The notes beneath the pieces were generated by a model. That model worked only from the letters and a program-made list of their open reading frames with translations, was not told the DNA's origin and did no database searches. DNA of 64,000 nt from Hydnum rufescens UP504 (lineage: Eukaryota; Basidiomycota; Agaricomycetes; Cantharellales; Hydnaceae): contig MU129155.1 of the NCBI GenBank assembly GCA_014904985.1, positions 16,072-80,071 on the forward strand, in the 5' to 3' direction. Positions 49,619 to 61,269 of this stretch are shown here, piece by piece. Each line of letters begins with the position of its first letter. Within the stretch, counting starts at the first letter, position 1. The translations under genes and the position numbers were made by a program.

Positions 49619-52604
49619 ATGGGTTTGATGGATCGAATTCGAAAGAGGGACTCTGACCCACGGGATTCCCGAGCTGGCGCAGATCCACAAGCCCCGAGAA
49701 ACACAATAATTTCACCTTCGCTTGAGGTCCCGGCGGATCGCAGAGGGTATTCATTGTCACCTCAGTTTGATTCGACCGCGCCAAGGTCGTACTACCCCGT
49801 TGAGCAGGATTCCATAGCGTCCTCTTCGGATCGCCGACGTAGCATCACATCCTCCTACATGGGCACCGAATATACCTTTGACTACCCTCAACCAGCCCAC
49901 CCGAACTTCCCCCGCGCGGAAGCAGCCCTTCCAGACTTATCACGTAGCCAAGGTAGACTATGTGTTGCTGTTGATTTTGGTACTGTGTTGTCTGGAGTCG
50001 CGTATGGCAGATCCACTGCCAGCTCAGTCCGACCAATTTTGTGGCCCGGACCAAATCGAAAAGTACCCACTTCCTTGCTGTATGATCCCATGGGCGTCTT
50101 GCGTGCGTGGGGCTTTGGTGCTAAGAGCTGGCCATTGACCGAAGGCTGGACCCGTTGCGAGATGTGAGGACTCTCCTCGCTACCTCATGTCTCTTTTGGC
50201 TTAACGCGTTACCAAGGTTCAAGCTCTACTTTGATCCCCGGGCAAGAAACCTCTTGCCTCCCCTCCCTGTAGGAAGTGTTGCAGTATAGTTTCCTGCCTT
50301 CGAGGATTTTGATAAGATGCTTCTAGCCACGCAAAGAGCTCAGCCACCTCGTTACCGACTATCTCAAATTGCTCTGGGGGGTATGGATTCTTATCTTCGT
50401 TCACTTTTCCTTGGTAATCCCTTATTTGTTGCGCAGGATGCGAAACAGGCCATGATTCAGGACCACTATACACTCGACGATCTCAGTGTGTAATCAATCG
50501 CTGGCGGATTAACTGTAGAATATACTTCTAACCGGTAAAATCTTTTGATGCAGAATCCGCGGACATATGGATCTGTGAGGCCCACCATGCCACACTCCAT
50601 GACGAGATTTTAAAAGATATTTCACTTGCAGCGATTCCGGCAATATGGAGCGTAGCGAGCGGTGAGGTGATGCGCGAAGCGGCATTCAACGCGTAAGTCA
50701 ATTTCTCTGGCTGAATCCTGCGTTGAATTCTCCCCGCAGTGGACTCGTCGAGTATAAAGATTCCACTGGTTACAGTGGCGGACGCGACCGGCTACATATC
50801 ATAGAGTGCGCTAGAATCTCAAAGCAAAAATATCTATCGACTTATCGGGCCCTATACATTCTTTAGAGAACCGGAGGCTGCGGCAGTCCATTGTGCTCTC
50901 TGGAATAATTCCTCCCTAAGGGTGAACCAAGTTTTTATGGTTTGTGATGCCGGAGGTGGCACCATCGTGAGTATTATCCACACCATACCCTATCTTCCCT
51001 CAGACAAATTTTTTGTAGGATACCGCAATTTATAAGTTTTTGGGATCTTTCCACGAAATTGCTGAGCTATGTGCTTCCTCTGGGTCCAGCTGCGGGTCAC
51101 ACTTCCTAGACTTGGCTTTCCGAAATTATTTGGAGAATTGGCACCGCGATCGAAACATCCATTTGAGCGAAACCAACCTCAGCCATTACATGCACTCATT
51201 TACGTATTCCCAAAAGCTTCAATATTCCGGCGAGAAAGAGGATGCAGATTATTTCTTTTTCGAGTGTTATGACCCCAGGTTCTACCGTGAGTCGTGAGTG
51301 CTCAATTCATGACCAAAGCTCCTGAGGAGATTTCTCTGTTTCTCCATCGGTAGCCCCCTCACCCGAATTTACCGATGGTCAGTTGGTAGTACGAGGCGAT
51401 ATCTTTCGTACGCAAATATTCGATCCCGTTATCACCCAAGTGCGAATCTAGGCAACCCGCCCGTCTTCCTTGCAACAAATGTCTGCCTTGTGATATTTAA
51501 TTGTTCAATTTAGGTTCTCAATATCCTCGAATTCCAGCTAAGCAAGGCAGGCAGAGCCGTTCACGCCTTATTACTTGTGGGGGATTTGCGGTGAATCCTT
51601 ACTTGTGCCGTTGCATCCGCGTGTGTGCCGTCGTGTTGTCACGAGTTATGCCCTATTGATGGTTTCAAATCTCGTTTCAGAGAACATTTGGGCCCCACAT
51701 AGCACACATCCTAACCCCCCAAGATGCAGATATAGCGACATGCCTTGGCGCGGCCAAAAGCGGTATTGAACGAGGCCTTGTACGACGAGCACTCACCAGT
51801 CCGACAATCATCGCCGCCAAAAGTTATATTATTAGTGCTGAGCTTCCTGCTACCGTGGAAGATAGGAGACTCCAAGGAGCCTACATTAAGAGGAACCATC
51901 TCAACGTGGAAATTTGCTCGTCCAGGCAGGTACAGATGTGAACACTGTTGGTCTTTGCTAACGTTCATCAAACTCCCCCGCAGGACTCGTTATTTGGTGA
52001 CCAAAGGCGCCGTGTTAAAGAAAGGAGACCCAGTGCTAAAGCCATGTCGGAAGTTTTGTGGGGGCCCCCGTGGTAAGCAGGGATGGTATTCAGTGTTAGG
52101 TTCCACACCGTCTTATGCCTGCTATTCTCACGGTCGTATCCAGACTATACATTCCCCGCACATTTCTACTGTTCAGAACGAGCCGAGAGAGAATCCTACA
52201 TCAATGGAGGCGATTTGGCCTTCCTGAAGACCTGGGAAATTGAGCTTAAGGATATTCCCTCCTTCAGATCTTACGTTCGACATCCTCATCCAGGGGGCCT
52301 TGAGATCGGTCAGTGAGTCTTCGTAGATTGTGCTCAAATGTTTAATAGTATCCTCTGTTGTGTAGATTTTGCGCTGGGTATTGAAATTGATAGTGTTTGT
52401 GGGTCACCCCGTCAACCACGCGAGTTCACAGACTTAGCCATCCTTCATAGCGGTACGGGCAGTTTGGTTTTACGAAGGGCGAAGGCAAGGCGCGATAGAT
52501 TTGGAATCATTCACTTGATCCGGCTAAGTATATCATTTACTCTCTGTCGGGCACTTGGCGATGCTGCGAGCAATGGGGCGTCTTCCTTGCAACTGCGTGA
52601 TTGA
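49619..52604 (+). CDS. Hsp70-like (HSPA12-type) ATPase-domain protein 2
   Basis: This is a tandem paralogue of gene 1. A Ser/Arg/Pro-rich leader of about 115 residues begins MGLMDRIRKR. Phosphate-1 follows as VAVDFGTVLSGVAYG (aspartate codon 49973-49975), where the usual TT is TV. Later exons show an AAIPAIWSV segment, FFREPEAAAVHC, VCDAGGGTI (about 50943-50966) with a GTGAGT intron before DTAIYKFLG, FDPVITQVLNILEFQLSKAG, ALTSPTIIAAKSYIISAELPA, YIKRNHLNVEICSSR and YLVTKGAVLKKGD. The phosphate-2 motif is intact, unlike gene 1. The segment after PPLPVG and the last exon diverge from the family, so the end at 52604 is tentative and a partial loss of function is possible. Confidence 0.65.
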
Positions 52605-53200
52605 TCTACACTTTGCAGAATCCTTGGTTCTTAATATGCTTGTTGTGTTGATTTCATCCTTGGTGCAAATTGAAGCAGGATTTCGAGAGTGAATTCCCGC
52701 TACCTAGGTAGCGGGTCTTGAAACCGGAAATTCTCAGCATCACTATGAAATTCTTGTGACCCCTGAAAAAAGGCGCGGATACCACGTGATCCTATCCTTG
52801 TTTCTATCTCTTGTCCTTCCCTGTTTGCCTTAAAGTGCTTTGTGTCTTTTGTATGTATGCACCTGCCGGTTCATTTTCTGAATAGTTTATGCCATCATAC
52901 TCTTTAATTTCATGTCTATAGGACCTGGGGAAATTCTGTGGTCATGTGCCGGGCGTTCAATCCGGGATCTTGTGGGTATCTGGATTTTGCAACTCTTCAG
53001 ACTTTTGTGTGTGTGCTACAGACCTCTCTCAGTTCTTGACATGTCAATATCTTCTGGAACACCCACTGTCAATGTCTCAAATTTGTGTATCCTTTCTTCT
53101 GAGTCTGACCATGTCAAGAATCAGAATCAGATCCATCCTCCTAATTCTTCTCAATGGTGTATGTTTCAAGCCCCTTTTACCTGCTGTTTCATTCTGATGT
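52605..53200. other. Spacer without recognised genes
   Basis: No homology or motif was recognised. The GCTACCTAGGTAGC palindrome at about 52700 is the only short symmetry seen. Confidence 0.35.
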
Positions 53201-53208
53201 ATTTTAAT

Positions 53209-53471
53209 GTGATATTGCTCTGCCTGCTGCTTTTCCTGGTGTTTTTCCAGTTTCTGCTGCAGCTCCTGCTACTTTGCCACCTGCTTTTTCATCTGAATCC
53301 AACCAGCCATCTCCTGTAACTTCTGCTCCCTCCTCTACTGAACATACTGTGTCATCTATGTTCCATGAAGACTCTCTGAACATTAGATCCCATACTGTTG
53401 ATCCACTTGTGGATAATGATCCTGGCCCTCCTTCAAACTGTATGTACCCACTCTGTGTGTTACCATTTTGA
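53209..53471 (+). pseudogene. Ser/Pro-rich coding fragment
   Basis: One frame reads a low-complexity Ala/Pro then Ser/Thr stretch (FPVSAAAPATLPPAF, SPVTSAPSSTEHTVSS) and ends shortly after a possible GTATG donor near 53441. It resembles the disordered leader of a transposon protein, but nothing downstream can be joined to it. It is unrecognised. Confidence 0.3.
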
Positions 53472-53616
53472 CCACTGGCTGATTTTGGTTCAGTATCACC
53501 TCCTTTGGTGCTCTCACACACTGTAAGCACCATATATGACATGATCTTTGAAACCCATGTCCCATTCTCTATGCTTTCATCTGTTCTTCAGTCCTCTTTT
53601 CTATGGATGCTGTGGT

Positions 53617-54260
53617 TCAGGTTTAAACCTGTGGAACCTGAGTTTAAACCTGAACCTGACCCAGGCCAGGTTCCATTGGGGTCAGGTTTCATTTTATTTT
53701 CTTCAGGTCAGGTTCAGGTTTTGCCCTTGCCCTGAATCCAAAAACCAGTCTGAAACCAGGTTTAAACCTGAACCTGAAAGGTAGGGTGTAGGTTCCATTC
53801 CATGTACATTGACAATTATTTTGGCACCAAATCTGGCAATTTACAGATGTGACTATAGTTCTGGAGTCAGAAGTCACATGACTCAGCAATCAAATGAGGT
53901 AATTGGTGCAGGTCACAGGTCACATGACAGAATCTAGTGACTAAATACCATCTCCAGAAGATGTGTGAGCAGTAAATTGAAGTGAAAGGGGGCTAGTAAG
54001 GAGATGTGGATCTAAAGGTGTATATAAAGGGAGTGGCAGAGGCAGAGACTTGAGCAGAGGGTCAAGATATTCTGTAGTACCCTCTGAAAATGTTGGCTTC
54101 TCCCATACCTCAGGTTTCAGGTTTAAACCAGGTTTAAACCTGAACCTGACCTGAATGGAACCAAACCTCAGGTTAGGTTCAGGTTTTGCCCTCAGGGGTG
54201 ATTTTGGAACCTGGTCAGGTTTAGGTTTTGCCCAAATTGGGCAAAACCTGACCAAAACCT
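53617..54260. repeat. Clusters of AGGTTTAAACCTGAACCTGA-like repeats
   Basis: Two clusters, 53617-53785 and 54106-54260, consist of short direct and inverted units of GGTTTAAACC and AACCTGA flanking about 320 bases of ordinary sequence. GTTTAAAC occurs five times. The arrangement resembles subterminal repeats at both ends of a small non-autonomous DNA element. No target duplication or transposase was found. Confidence 0.6.
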
Positions 54261-54633
54261 GACTGTGGCACACCTCAGTCAGCTACAAAACTGGGCCTAA
54301 CTAAGCCTAAAAACAAGGCACTATTTGGGCCTAAGTAGGGTCAAATCCTGTGGGCCCCAAGGGGTCTTTTGGGAGACCTTAGGATTTTCACTCTTTTGCC
54401 AGATATAAGCTTCTATCTGTATTAACACCTATCTTCAGGTATTCACAGGTTTATTGGTGATAGTCATTAAGTCCACTGCCTTTTGGGCCTAACCAGGCCT
54501 ACATCACAAGAGCCCTGATGGGGACTTCAGCCTGGTCCAGTCAGAATAGAATTTTAAAAAATGAATGCAATTACATAGACTATGTACAAAGGTGGTGGTA
54601 TCAGATGAACTGAACAAAAATTTAATGAAGTTG
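54261..54633. other. GGGCCTAA-rich spacer
   Basis: Scattered GGGCCTAA/TTAGGCC-type words continue here (54290-54345, 54480-54505), similar in style to the TTGGGCCCA words at 60268-61440. No gene was recognised. Confidence 0.4.
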
Positions 54634-56435
54634 TCAGGAACAATTATCTTTGGGAACAAGTAAACTGAAATTTGTATCATCCCAAGGTAAAGTTGAGGGC
54701 TGTGTCAGTTGCCAAGCCAAATTTTGGATTGAAATATCATGTAGAATTTGGTCCCATTCAAAAAATGAACTGGAGCCAGAGGTATTTTCAGGCATTGATG
54801 GTACTGGGGGGGCTGGAGTTGAAAAATCAGAGGCGGATGGACCAACATGGCCAGACAATGGGGGTGCCCCAGGGAATAATGCTGCATCAGGTGGCATGGT
54901 CAGTAAAGATGAGCTTGCCACACCCAAATCACCAACAGGATTCATAATCGCAGAATCCTTGATGTCAACATCATTGTCATCACCAATATATGGCATTGAC
55001 TTCGGTGGAGCTCTGCCTTTGCCTTTCTCCCTTCCAGTCTTCAGCCCACCACCAGAAGGCGGGATAATTCTTGCTTTTTTCTTGATCACTGCTGCTGGCA
55101 ATCCCAATGCCTGGTCTGAATTGTCATCTTTATCTGCTGCCCTTCTCTTTTTCCCCACTCAGAGATCTTGGGCTTGTCGCACAGTTAGCAGCGGCTTATT
55201 GTTTACACCTGTAACCAAGATGTCATCATCACCCAAGTCTATGAAAAAGCATGTTCAGTAATCAAATCTAGTGAGATCCCAGACATCCATACCTAAGTCA
55301 CCAATTCTCTCAAAACAGAGCCTTTTCAGTGGATCTGTAGACTGGATTGCATCATAAACCAGTCACCAGTGATGTGTCTTGAGATCATTGGCAGAGAACA
55401 TGCCAAGTAGAGGCATACCATCAACCCCAGGCCAACAGACACAACGTACTCTCCCTGCCACCATCTTTTGCAGAATAGAAGACCACGGCATGCTCTTGTA
55501 GTTCAACTGAAGTGATCCTAAGAGGGATCCAAGAGTAATTAACAGCATACCCCAATGACTCAAATATATATGCCCACCAAGCATCTTCAGCAGACTTGTA
55601 GAGACAGCCCTCCACAGTGTATATTGATCCTTCATCTCTTTTGCATGAGTTGCTTCATCTTGATCTTTTTGGAAATTAGCAAGGTCCTCACCTGCCCCTT
55701 TCTTCTGGAGAACATGCATGTAAAGTGAAGTGAGCAGCCTCTTCATTTTGGGCATATTTGTTGATGTCCATTCATGTTCAACCCACTCTCAAAGTTCCTC
55801 ACTGTTGAAGTTGATTGAGTTCTGGCTATGGGCTCAGTTGATGAGGCAAGGTCAGACACCATCATGTACAAAAGATAAACTCCAATTGGATGGAGCATCT
55901 TTCCCTGAGTACAACAAAGCAATCAGGAAAGTGTAACTAAGGTAGGTCATAGGATCAACACATTACCTCCAAATCAAGCTTTGCCTTTGATTGGGCCATC
56001 TGCCAAGCAACATCTCCTCCAGTCATCACAATAGTGGTGGTTGTTGAAGCTTTTTCTGTTTGTAGATCCTTGACAAGGGTCTCATGATGATCACACCAAC
56101 CTGCAGAGCTGGGGCCACATTCCTTTGGGAGTTCCTCATATGCTGGCTTTAAAAATTCAGTGACAATCCTGCCTCCCTTTCCTACTCAAGCCCAGTCATC
56201 AGAGAATGAAGTGCCTAAGAGTTAAATAGATTATCTCACCTAAACCAGAAGGGTTCCTCTTGGCAAGCTTTTGCTGGTGCTGGAATGAATTCCATGCATT
56301 TGGCCCTCTCCTCTTGGTGAGTGTCCCAGCGACTCCAGCAATTCTGTACAGCATCAAAGGATAGCAGCTCCAAGACTGAGCCAGACTGGTGATCACAGCC
56401 TTGAACACTGCAGCATGTTTTTCCACTTCCTGCAA
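54634..56435 (-). pseudogene. Broken hypothetical gene, possibly transposon-borne
   Basis: The pieces in minus order are 56435-56199 (RRGPNAWNSFQHQQKLAKRNP), 55755-55363 (MPKMKRLLTSLYMH, a Trp-rich block with two competing frames) and 55158-54634 (MGKKRRAADKD, lysine-rich, then Pro/Ser-rich with FEWDQILHDISIQN). A TGA lies just ahead of the GKKRRAADK segment in an otherwise open frame, and frames change in the middle block. The basic, disordered style and the WNSF-type box are common in unnamed agaricomycete proteins near transposons. I do not recognise the family. Confidence 0.4.
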
Positions 56436-56965
56436 TTGTGCTTCTGAAAATCAACCCCCTTGTCCTCCTGGACCTCTTGCAAGTGATTTCGTCCCTCCAG
56501 GCCCAGATTGATCCTTATCAACAGAATCACTGGGCACCAACACCTTGCAGTACTTCAGGGACGATACTCCAATGTCATCATCCTCTCTATTGGATTCCTG
56601 TATCACATCCACCCAGTCATCATCAGCCTGAGCTGCCCTGTGGCTTTACTCCTCCTAAACCTGGAATGGTTTGGGTACTCCACCGAAGCCTCTATGGGCT
56701 TAAGCAGGCAGCACATGAATGGTATTTGGAGATGAAATCTATATTCTCCAAGATCAGGTGGATTAGAACCAATGCTGATTATGCCATTTTCACCCAATGA
56801 AATGAATATGGGACATCCATTCTTGGTGCCCATGTTGATGATGTCTTACTCGCAATGTCAAAACACTTGCTTACCCACCTAAAGGATCAGCTCCTCAGCA
56901 CTTTTGATATGCATTATATGGGTGATCTTCACTGGTATACTGGGATTAAGATAGTACATGACTGT

Positions 56966-58647
56966 TGTGGAAGATAAAAACATCCAGTATCAGAAAATGC
57001 GAAATCACACCACTTCCAGCCATTGGAGGATCACATGACCAATTACAAAATTAATTATGGCTACGTGCGGAAATCGAATTCATTCTATAACTCCATCAGT
57101 TTTGATCGGAGAGGTACACCCATATAACTCTTAGAAAGCTACGATTCACACCTTTCGAACGGTACCAAACACAAGTCGAACGGACCAAAACTGCACTCTC
57201 CAGGCCAGTTTTACTACCAAAATCTGGGATTTCCAGTAAAAAATGAATTTCTCCATCAGTTCGCATTAAATCCTCTTGGAACAACCGCGCCTAGAAAGAT
57301 ATAAAAAATCCGCATCCGACGGTACTGAGCACGCGAAGAACAGATCAAAACTGAACTCTACAGAGCAATATTACTATCAGAATCAACACCCATCAGTAAA
57401 AAACGAATTTCTCTGTCAGTGTACACCAGATCTTCTCGGAACCACCGCACCCAGAAAGCTGTGAAAAATCCACATCTAATTATACCAAGAACGTCTATTA
57501 CGGATGTGAACTGCTGTTTCTGCATCGAATCCCATCCCATGCACTTGTCCCCATTATCAACCAACAACAAAACACCTTAACCACTGGACTATGCCCAAAT
57601 TAATCTCCAAAACCCGGAGATATCCTTTCATTTTGCCTCCAGAATGCTCCACATGGTCAGTGACCACATGCTCCAAGCATTCCACATGCTCAGCAAATTG
57701 GTGACATCACCCCCCCCTCATGATTCCTTTGTTCTCTTTATGAATGACATCACTATGACATCACTCCTCATGATTTCTTTTGTTCTCTTTATGAATGACT
57801 CAGCTATGACCGCATTATTACATCATCTTGTTATTTTTCTTTTGATCTCACATATGACTCACATATGACTCACCCATGGGGGAGTCATATTTCTTAAACA
57901 CAGCCACCTTCAGAAAGGTATAAAAGCTGGTAGATTTCCTGTCCCCCTACACAATCATCTCCTCTCTGGAAATCATTACTGTCAACCACTGTCAACTTTT
58001 CTGCTTGCCTCTAAAGAACAGTCTATCTATAAGCCATCTGGAGCTAAGTCATCTTCAAGGTTGTTGAGACAAAGCCACTGGTAGCCCTCTACGTGAATCA
58101 CTAAAGCCAAGGATAGTTGCAGGACCTAAGGTTAGAGTTGCTGGACATCCAAGGAAAAGTAAGCATAACGAAATACGTATCAGGTTTTGAAGAAAGAAGA
58201 AAGAAACATACTAACAAAGACTAACCAAGCACTGACCAGTCTATAACCCACAGATATCCGCATTTTGACCAGGAGAACGTAAACAAGAATACACAAATAT
58301 CAGTAAACAGACCAACACAACACAAACAACATATAAGCCTTTCCACAAGCATCCCAGACGTATAAGCCTTTCTATAAGCATCCCACACGATGTATAAGCC
58401 TTTTTATAAGCATCCCACATGACGTATAAGCCTTCCTACAAGCATCCCAAACGATATATCATTGACTACAGCTAGTCCATATCCCTTCCTATTCTCCACT
58501 GAACACCATACACATCTTGCAGAGTGTGATCAACCATTGAAGCGAACCAGCCCAATGAATAACAACAGAAATACAGTCTCCCATCTACACACTGGCTGAA
58601 CCAGATTTTGATTTGACGGTCATCGGAGCTCCCAACCCTTCTTCTAT
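56966..58647 (+). mobile_element. Solo LTR-like element (type 2), copy 2, 1682 bp
   Basis: It has the same ends as copy 1 (TGTGGAAGATAA, CCCTTCTAT). The flanks are ACTGT at 56961-56965 and ACCGT at 58648-58652, a five-base duplication with one change. It has the same internal plan: three tandem modules (about 57090-57205, 57242-57370, 57398-57520), TGACATCA/TGACTCA cluster, TATAAAAG at 57919-57926, and four TATAAGCC...ATAAGCATCC units at 58331-58450. It is inserted within copia RT. Confidence 0.8.
57796..57926 (+). promoter_or_regulatory. Promoter-like block of type 2 element, copy 2
   Basis: TGACTCA at 57796-57802 follows several TGACATCA words, and TATAAAAG is at 57919-57926. It corresponds to 36038-36167 in copy 1. 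The preservation of both motifs in two diverged copies suggests they matter for the element. Confidence 0.5.
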
Positions 58648-59390
58648 ACCGTACTCAGCACACTATTACTATCTCACAGGATCTCTATATCCACAATATC
58701 CTAGAGTGATTTGACATGCAGGATGCTCATCCAGTGGCCACCCCAATGGCCACAAAACTTAAACTCAAAAAATTAGAAAACCCAACAGTCAACACTCACC
58801 TTTACCAATCCATGCTTGGTTCTGTCATGTATGCCATGACTGGGACTCACCCTGACCTTGCATTTGCCATTGGCTACCTCAGCCAACATGCAGCAACACC
58901 CGGAACTGATCACCTTAGTGCCCTAAAGCAAGTCTACCATTACCTAGTCAAGACAAAAGATTCAACTCTCACCTTTAATGGCAAAGACTCAAGTACCTTG
59001 TATGGTTTTATGGATTCAGACTGGGCCAGTGATCCTGTAGACTGATGATCCATCACTGGCATTATTTGGATCCTTTGTGGCACACCTGTGGGCTGGAGTT
59101 CACAAAAACAATCTGGTGTCATGCTCTCCAGTACCAAAGGAGAGTATGTGGCTATGACGCACAGAACCCACAATGCCCTTTGGTACTGACATTTGCTGAA
59201 CAACCTCAATTTTCTGCTACAAGACCCTACCATCATTTATGTGGACAATCAGTCCACTATTGCTCTTGCATGCAATGAAAAATTTTTGGAATGGTGTTGG
59301 AGGGATAAATCCCTACACCATAGAAATCCTCATCTGAGGCCATTTTCCCTACAAATGAATCAATTATATGTCACTGCACTCATTTAATTT

Positions 59391-60267
59391 TATTGCCATT
59401 CATTTATTCAAGAAATCAATTGGATTCCTACCCCTTTCCAACCCATAATATCACCTCATTCCTTTACCATGTCCACCAGTCAATTTATTGACTATCTGTC
59501 AGACTTCAACAGTCCTCATCAAAAAGGGGCAGTTTATGCCCTACTTCAAGTCCATTTTCTTTGGACAAGGCAATTCAACTTGCCATCTTTCTTCAAGACT
59601 GGATGACTTGCCTGCTCTTCCAAGCCATCCTATTGCCTTAAGGGCAATGAATTGTGATTATGTAACAATGCGGACTGGGCCTAGTTCCAATTCTGGACTC
59701 GTGGATTCATCACATGATCCAGATAGGGGCTGCACTACTCTGAAGGAGTATTTTTCGAATTTCTCCATCATTTTTGATTGGATCGACTCGAAACGACCGT
59801 GCACAGAAAGATATGAATCATACCTATCGAACAGTACCAAATACGAAACGAACGGATTAAAAATGCGGTCCCTGTAACAATATCTTGCCATGATTCATAC
59901 TCTAAAGGAGTATTTCTTGATTTTTGAAGCCAATTCTTATTGGATTCATTCGTGAGTACCACTCCCTGAAAGCTATTGAAACTGCGCATCGAACGATACC
60001 AAGGGAAAAACAAGTGGATGTGAACTCTATTTTTCACAAGACAACTCCCTCCCCATGACTCCCCCTTTGCTCCACCATTCAAAATAGCAAATTACTTCTG
60101 GCCCTCTTATGTCCAATGGAGAAGACCCTCAGGGCGACCTATTCCACTTTTCCTTAAGGGAACTTGTCCAGGTTTGAAGGAGGAATAGCATTTTTAATAC
60201 CTAACTAGGTCCCAAGCAATATGGAACATAATTGGGTCCAACTCAGGGTCTTTAATACCCCTGGCTT
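59391..60267. repeat. Two further copies of the ~120-150-bp module and spacer
   Basis: After the copia relic, 59735-59875 and 59905-60030 each read a diverged copy of the module found in both LTR-like elements: a TTTCTCCATCA start, a GATTGGATC..CGAAACGACCG segment, AGAAAGATAT, CGAACAGTACCAAAT and a closing GGATTAAAA. They are probably the remains of a third element of this kind. No gene is supported in the rest. Confidence 0.55.
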
Positions 60268-60355
60268 ACAGACTTTGGGCCCAAGTTGGGCCCATTTGTG
60301 GCTACCTTGGGCCCAACTTCACCTCATGCTGTAGTATGCCAAATATAGTAATTAT

Positions 60356-60520
60356 GTTGGTGGTTGGGGACAGTTGGTGGTTGGGGTTGGGGGTTGGAGT
60401 TTGGTGGTTAGGGTTGGTGGTTAGGTTTGGGGGTTGGAGTTGGTGGTTAGGGTTGGGATTGTCTGGAGTGTGGTTGGGAACATCTACCCCCATGTCCAAT
60501 GAGGTTAGGGTTAGGGTTTG
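60356..60520 (+). repeat. G-rich, telomere-like tract
   Basis: Degenerate GGTTGGTGGTTGGG units and GGTTAGGG words run from about 60356 to 60475. TTAGGGTTAGGG at 60505-60516 matches the usual fungal telomere repeat. Many GGG/GG runs on one strand could form G-quadruplexes. It is interstitial, with ordinary repeats on both sides, so it is not a chromosome end in this window. Confidence 0.6.
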
Positions 60521-60572
60521 ATCAATTACATAATAATGTGCTCATGTAGTACACCATAATTAGTTGCTTAAA

Positions 60573-61269
60573 TAATCAATTTCCATATTTAGACATATTA
60601 CACAATCAATTTCCATATTTGGACATATTACATAAGCAATCTTCATATATGGACACATTACATAATCAATTTCTATATTTGAATTATTACCTAATCAACT
60701 CCCATATTTGGAGATATTACATAAGCTTCCATATTTGGAATAATTACCTAAGCTATTATATACAGTTATTTTACCTAATCTAATTATATAAGCAAAAAAG
60801 TGGACAAGAGAGGCCCCAGGGGGGATTTGTTGAAAGCCTTGAGCCTTATATGTTCCTCAGAATGTCTGTGTGCAAGGCTGATCCCCAGTTGTGGGATGTT
60901 TGAGTGTCACTTAATACAAGTGATGTATTAAGTGACACTCAAATGTCCCACAACTGGGGATCAGCCTTGCACACAGACATTCTGAGGAACATATAAGGCT
61001 CAAGGCTTTCAACAAATCCCCCCTGGGGCCCCCCTTGTCCACTTTTTTGCTTATATAATTAGATTAGGTAAAATAACTGTATATAATAGCTTAGGTAATT
61101 ATTCCAAATATGGAAGCTTATGTAATATCTCCAAATATGGAAGTTGATTAGGTAATACTCTGAATATAGAAATTGATTATGTAATGTGCCCATATATGGA
61201 AATTGCTTATGTAATATGTCCAAATATGGAAATTGATTATGTAATATGTCTAAATAAGGAAATTGATTA
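60573..61269. repeat. 697-bp hairpin with ~346-bp arms and 5-base loop
   Basis: The left arm 60573-60918 and right arm 60924-61269 are reverse complements with few differences, around the loop AGTGA. The outer arm is AT-rich and made of diverged units built on CAATTTCCATATTTGGACATATTACATAA. The inner arm is GC-richer and free of such units. It has no coding capacity. Such a near-perfect hairpin could be transcribed into double-stranded RNA or be a very young foldback element. Confidence 0.85.

Larger units (their letters stand above)
56455..59390 (+). pseudogene. Ty1/copia pol relic (RT and RNase H), split by an LTR-like insertion
   Basis: The left part carries VWVLHRSLYGLKQAAHEWY, HVDDVL (56831-56848; the usual Y is H) and FDMHYMGDLHWYTGIKI. 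The right part carries MQDAHPVATPM, YQSMLGSVMYAMTGTHPDL, GFMDSDWASD, SSTKGEYVAM and DNQSTIALA of the RNase H. Stops interrupt both. Between them lies the type 2 LTR-like element (56966-58647). Taking one target duplication away joins IVHDCT to QHTITISQDLYIHNILE in frame, so the insertion came after the copia element. No copia LTRs, gag or integrase were found in the window. Confidence 0.85.

Noticed and set aside
35209..58647. The two type 2 copies as the paired LTRs of one 23-kb retrotransposon
   Set aside because: Each copy has its own 5-bp target duplication, and each interrupts a different older element whose frame rejoins across it. They are separate insertions.
60505..60516. True chromosome end
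   Set aside because: Only two TTAGGG units are exact, and several kilobases of ordinary repeats and gene fragments follow on both sides.
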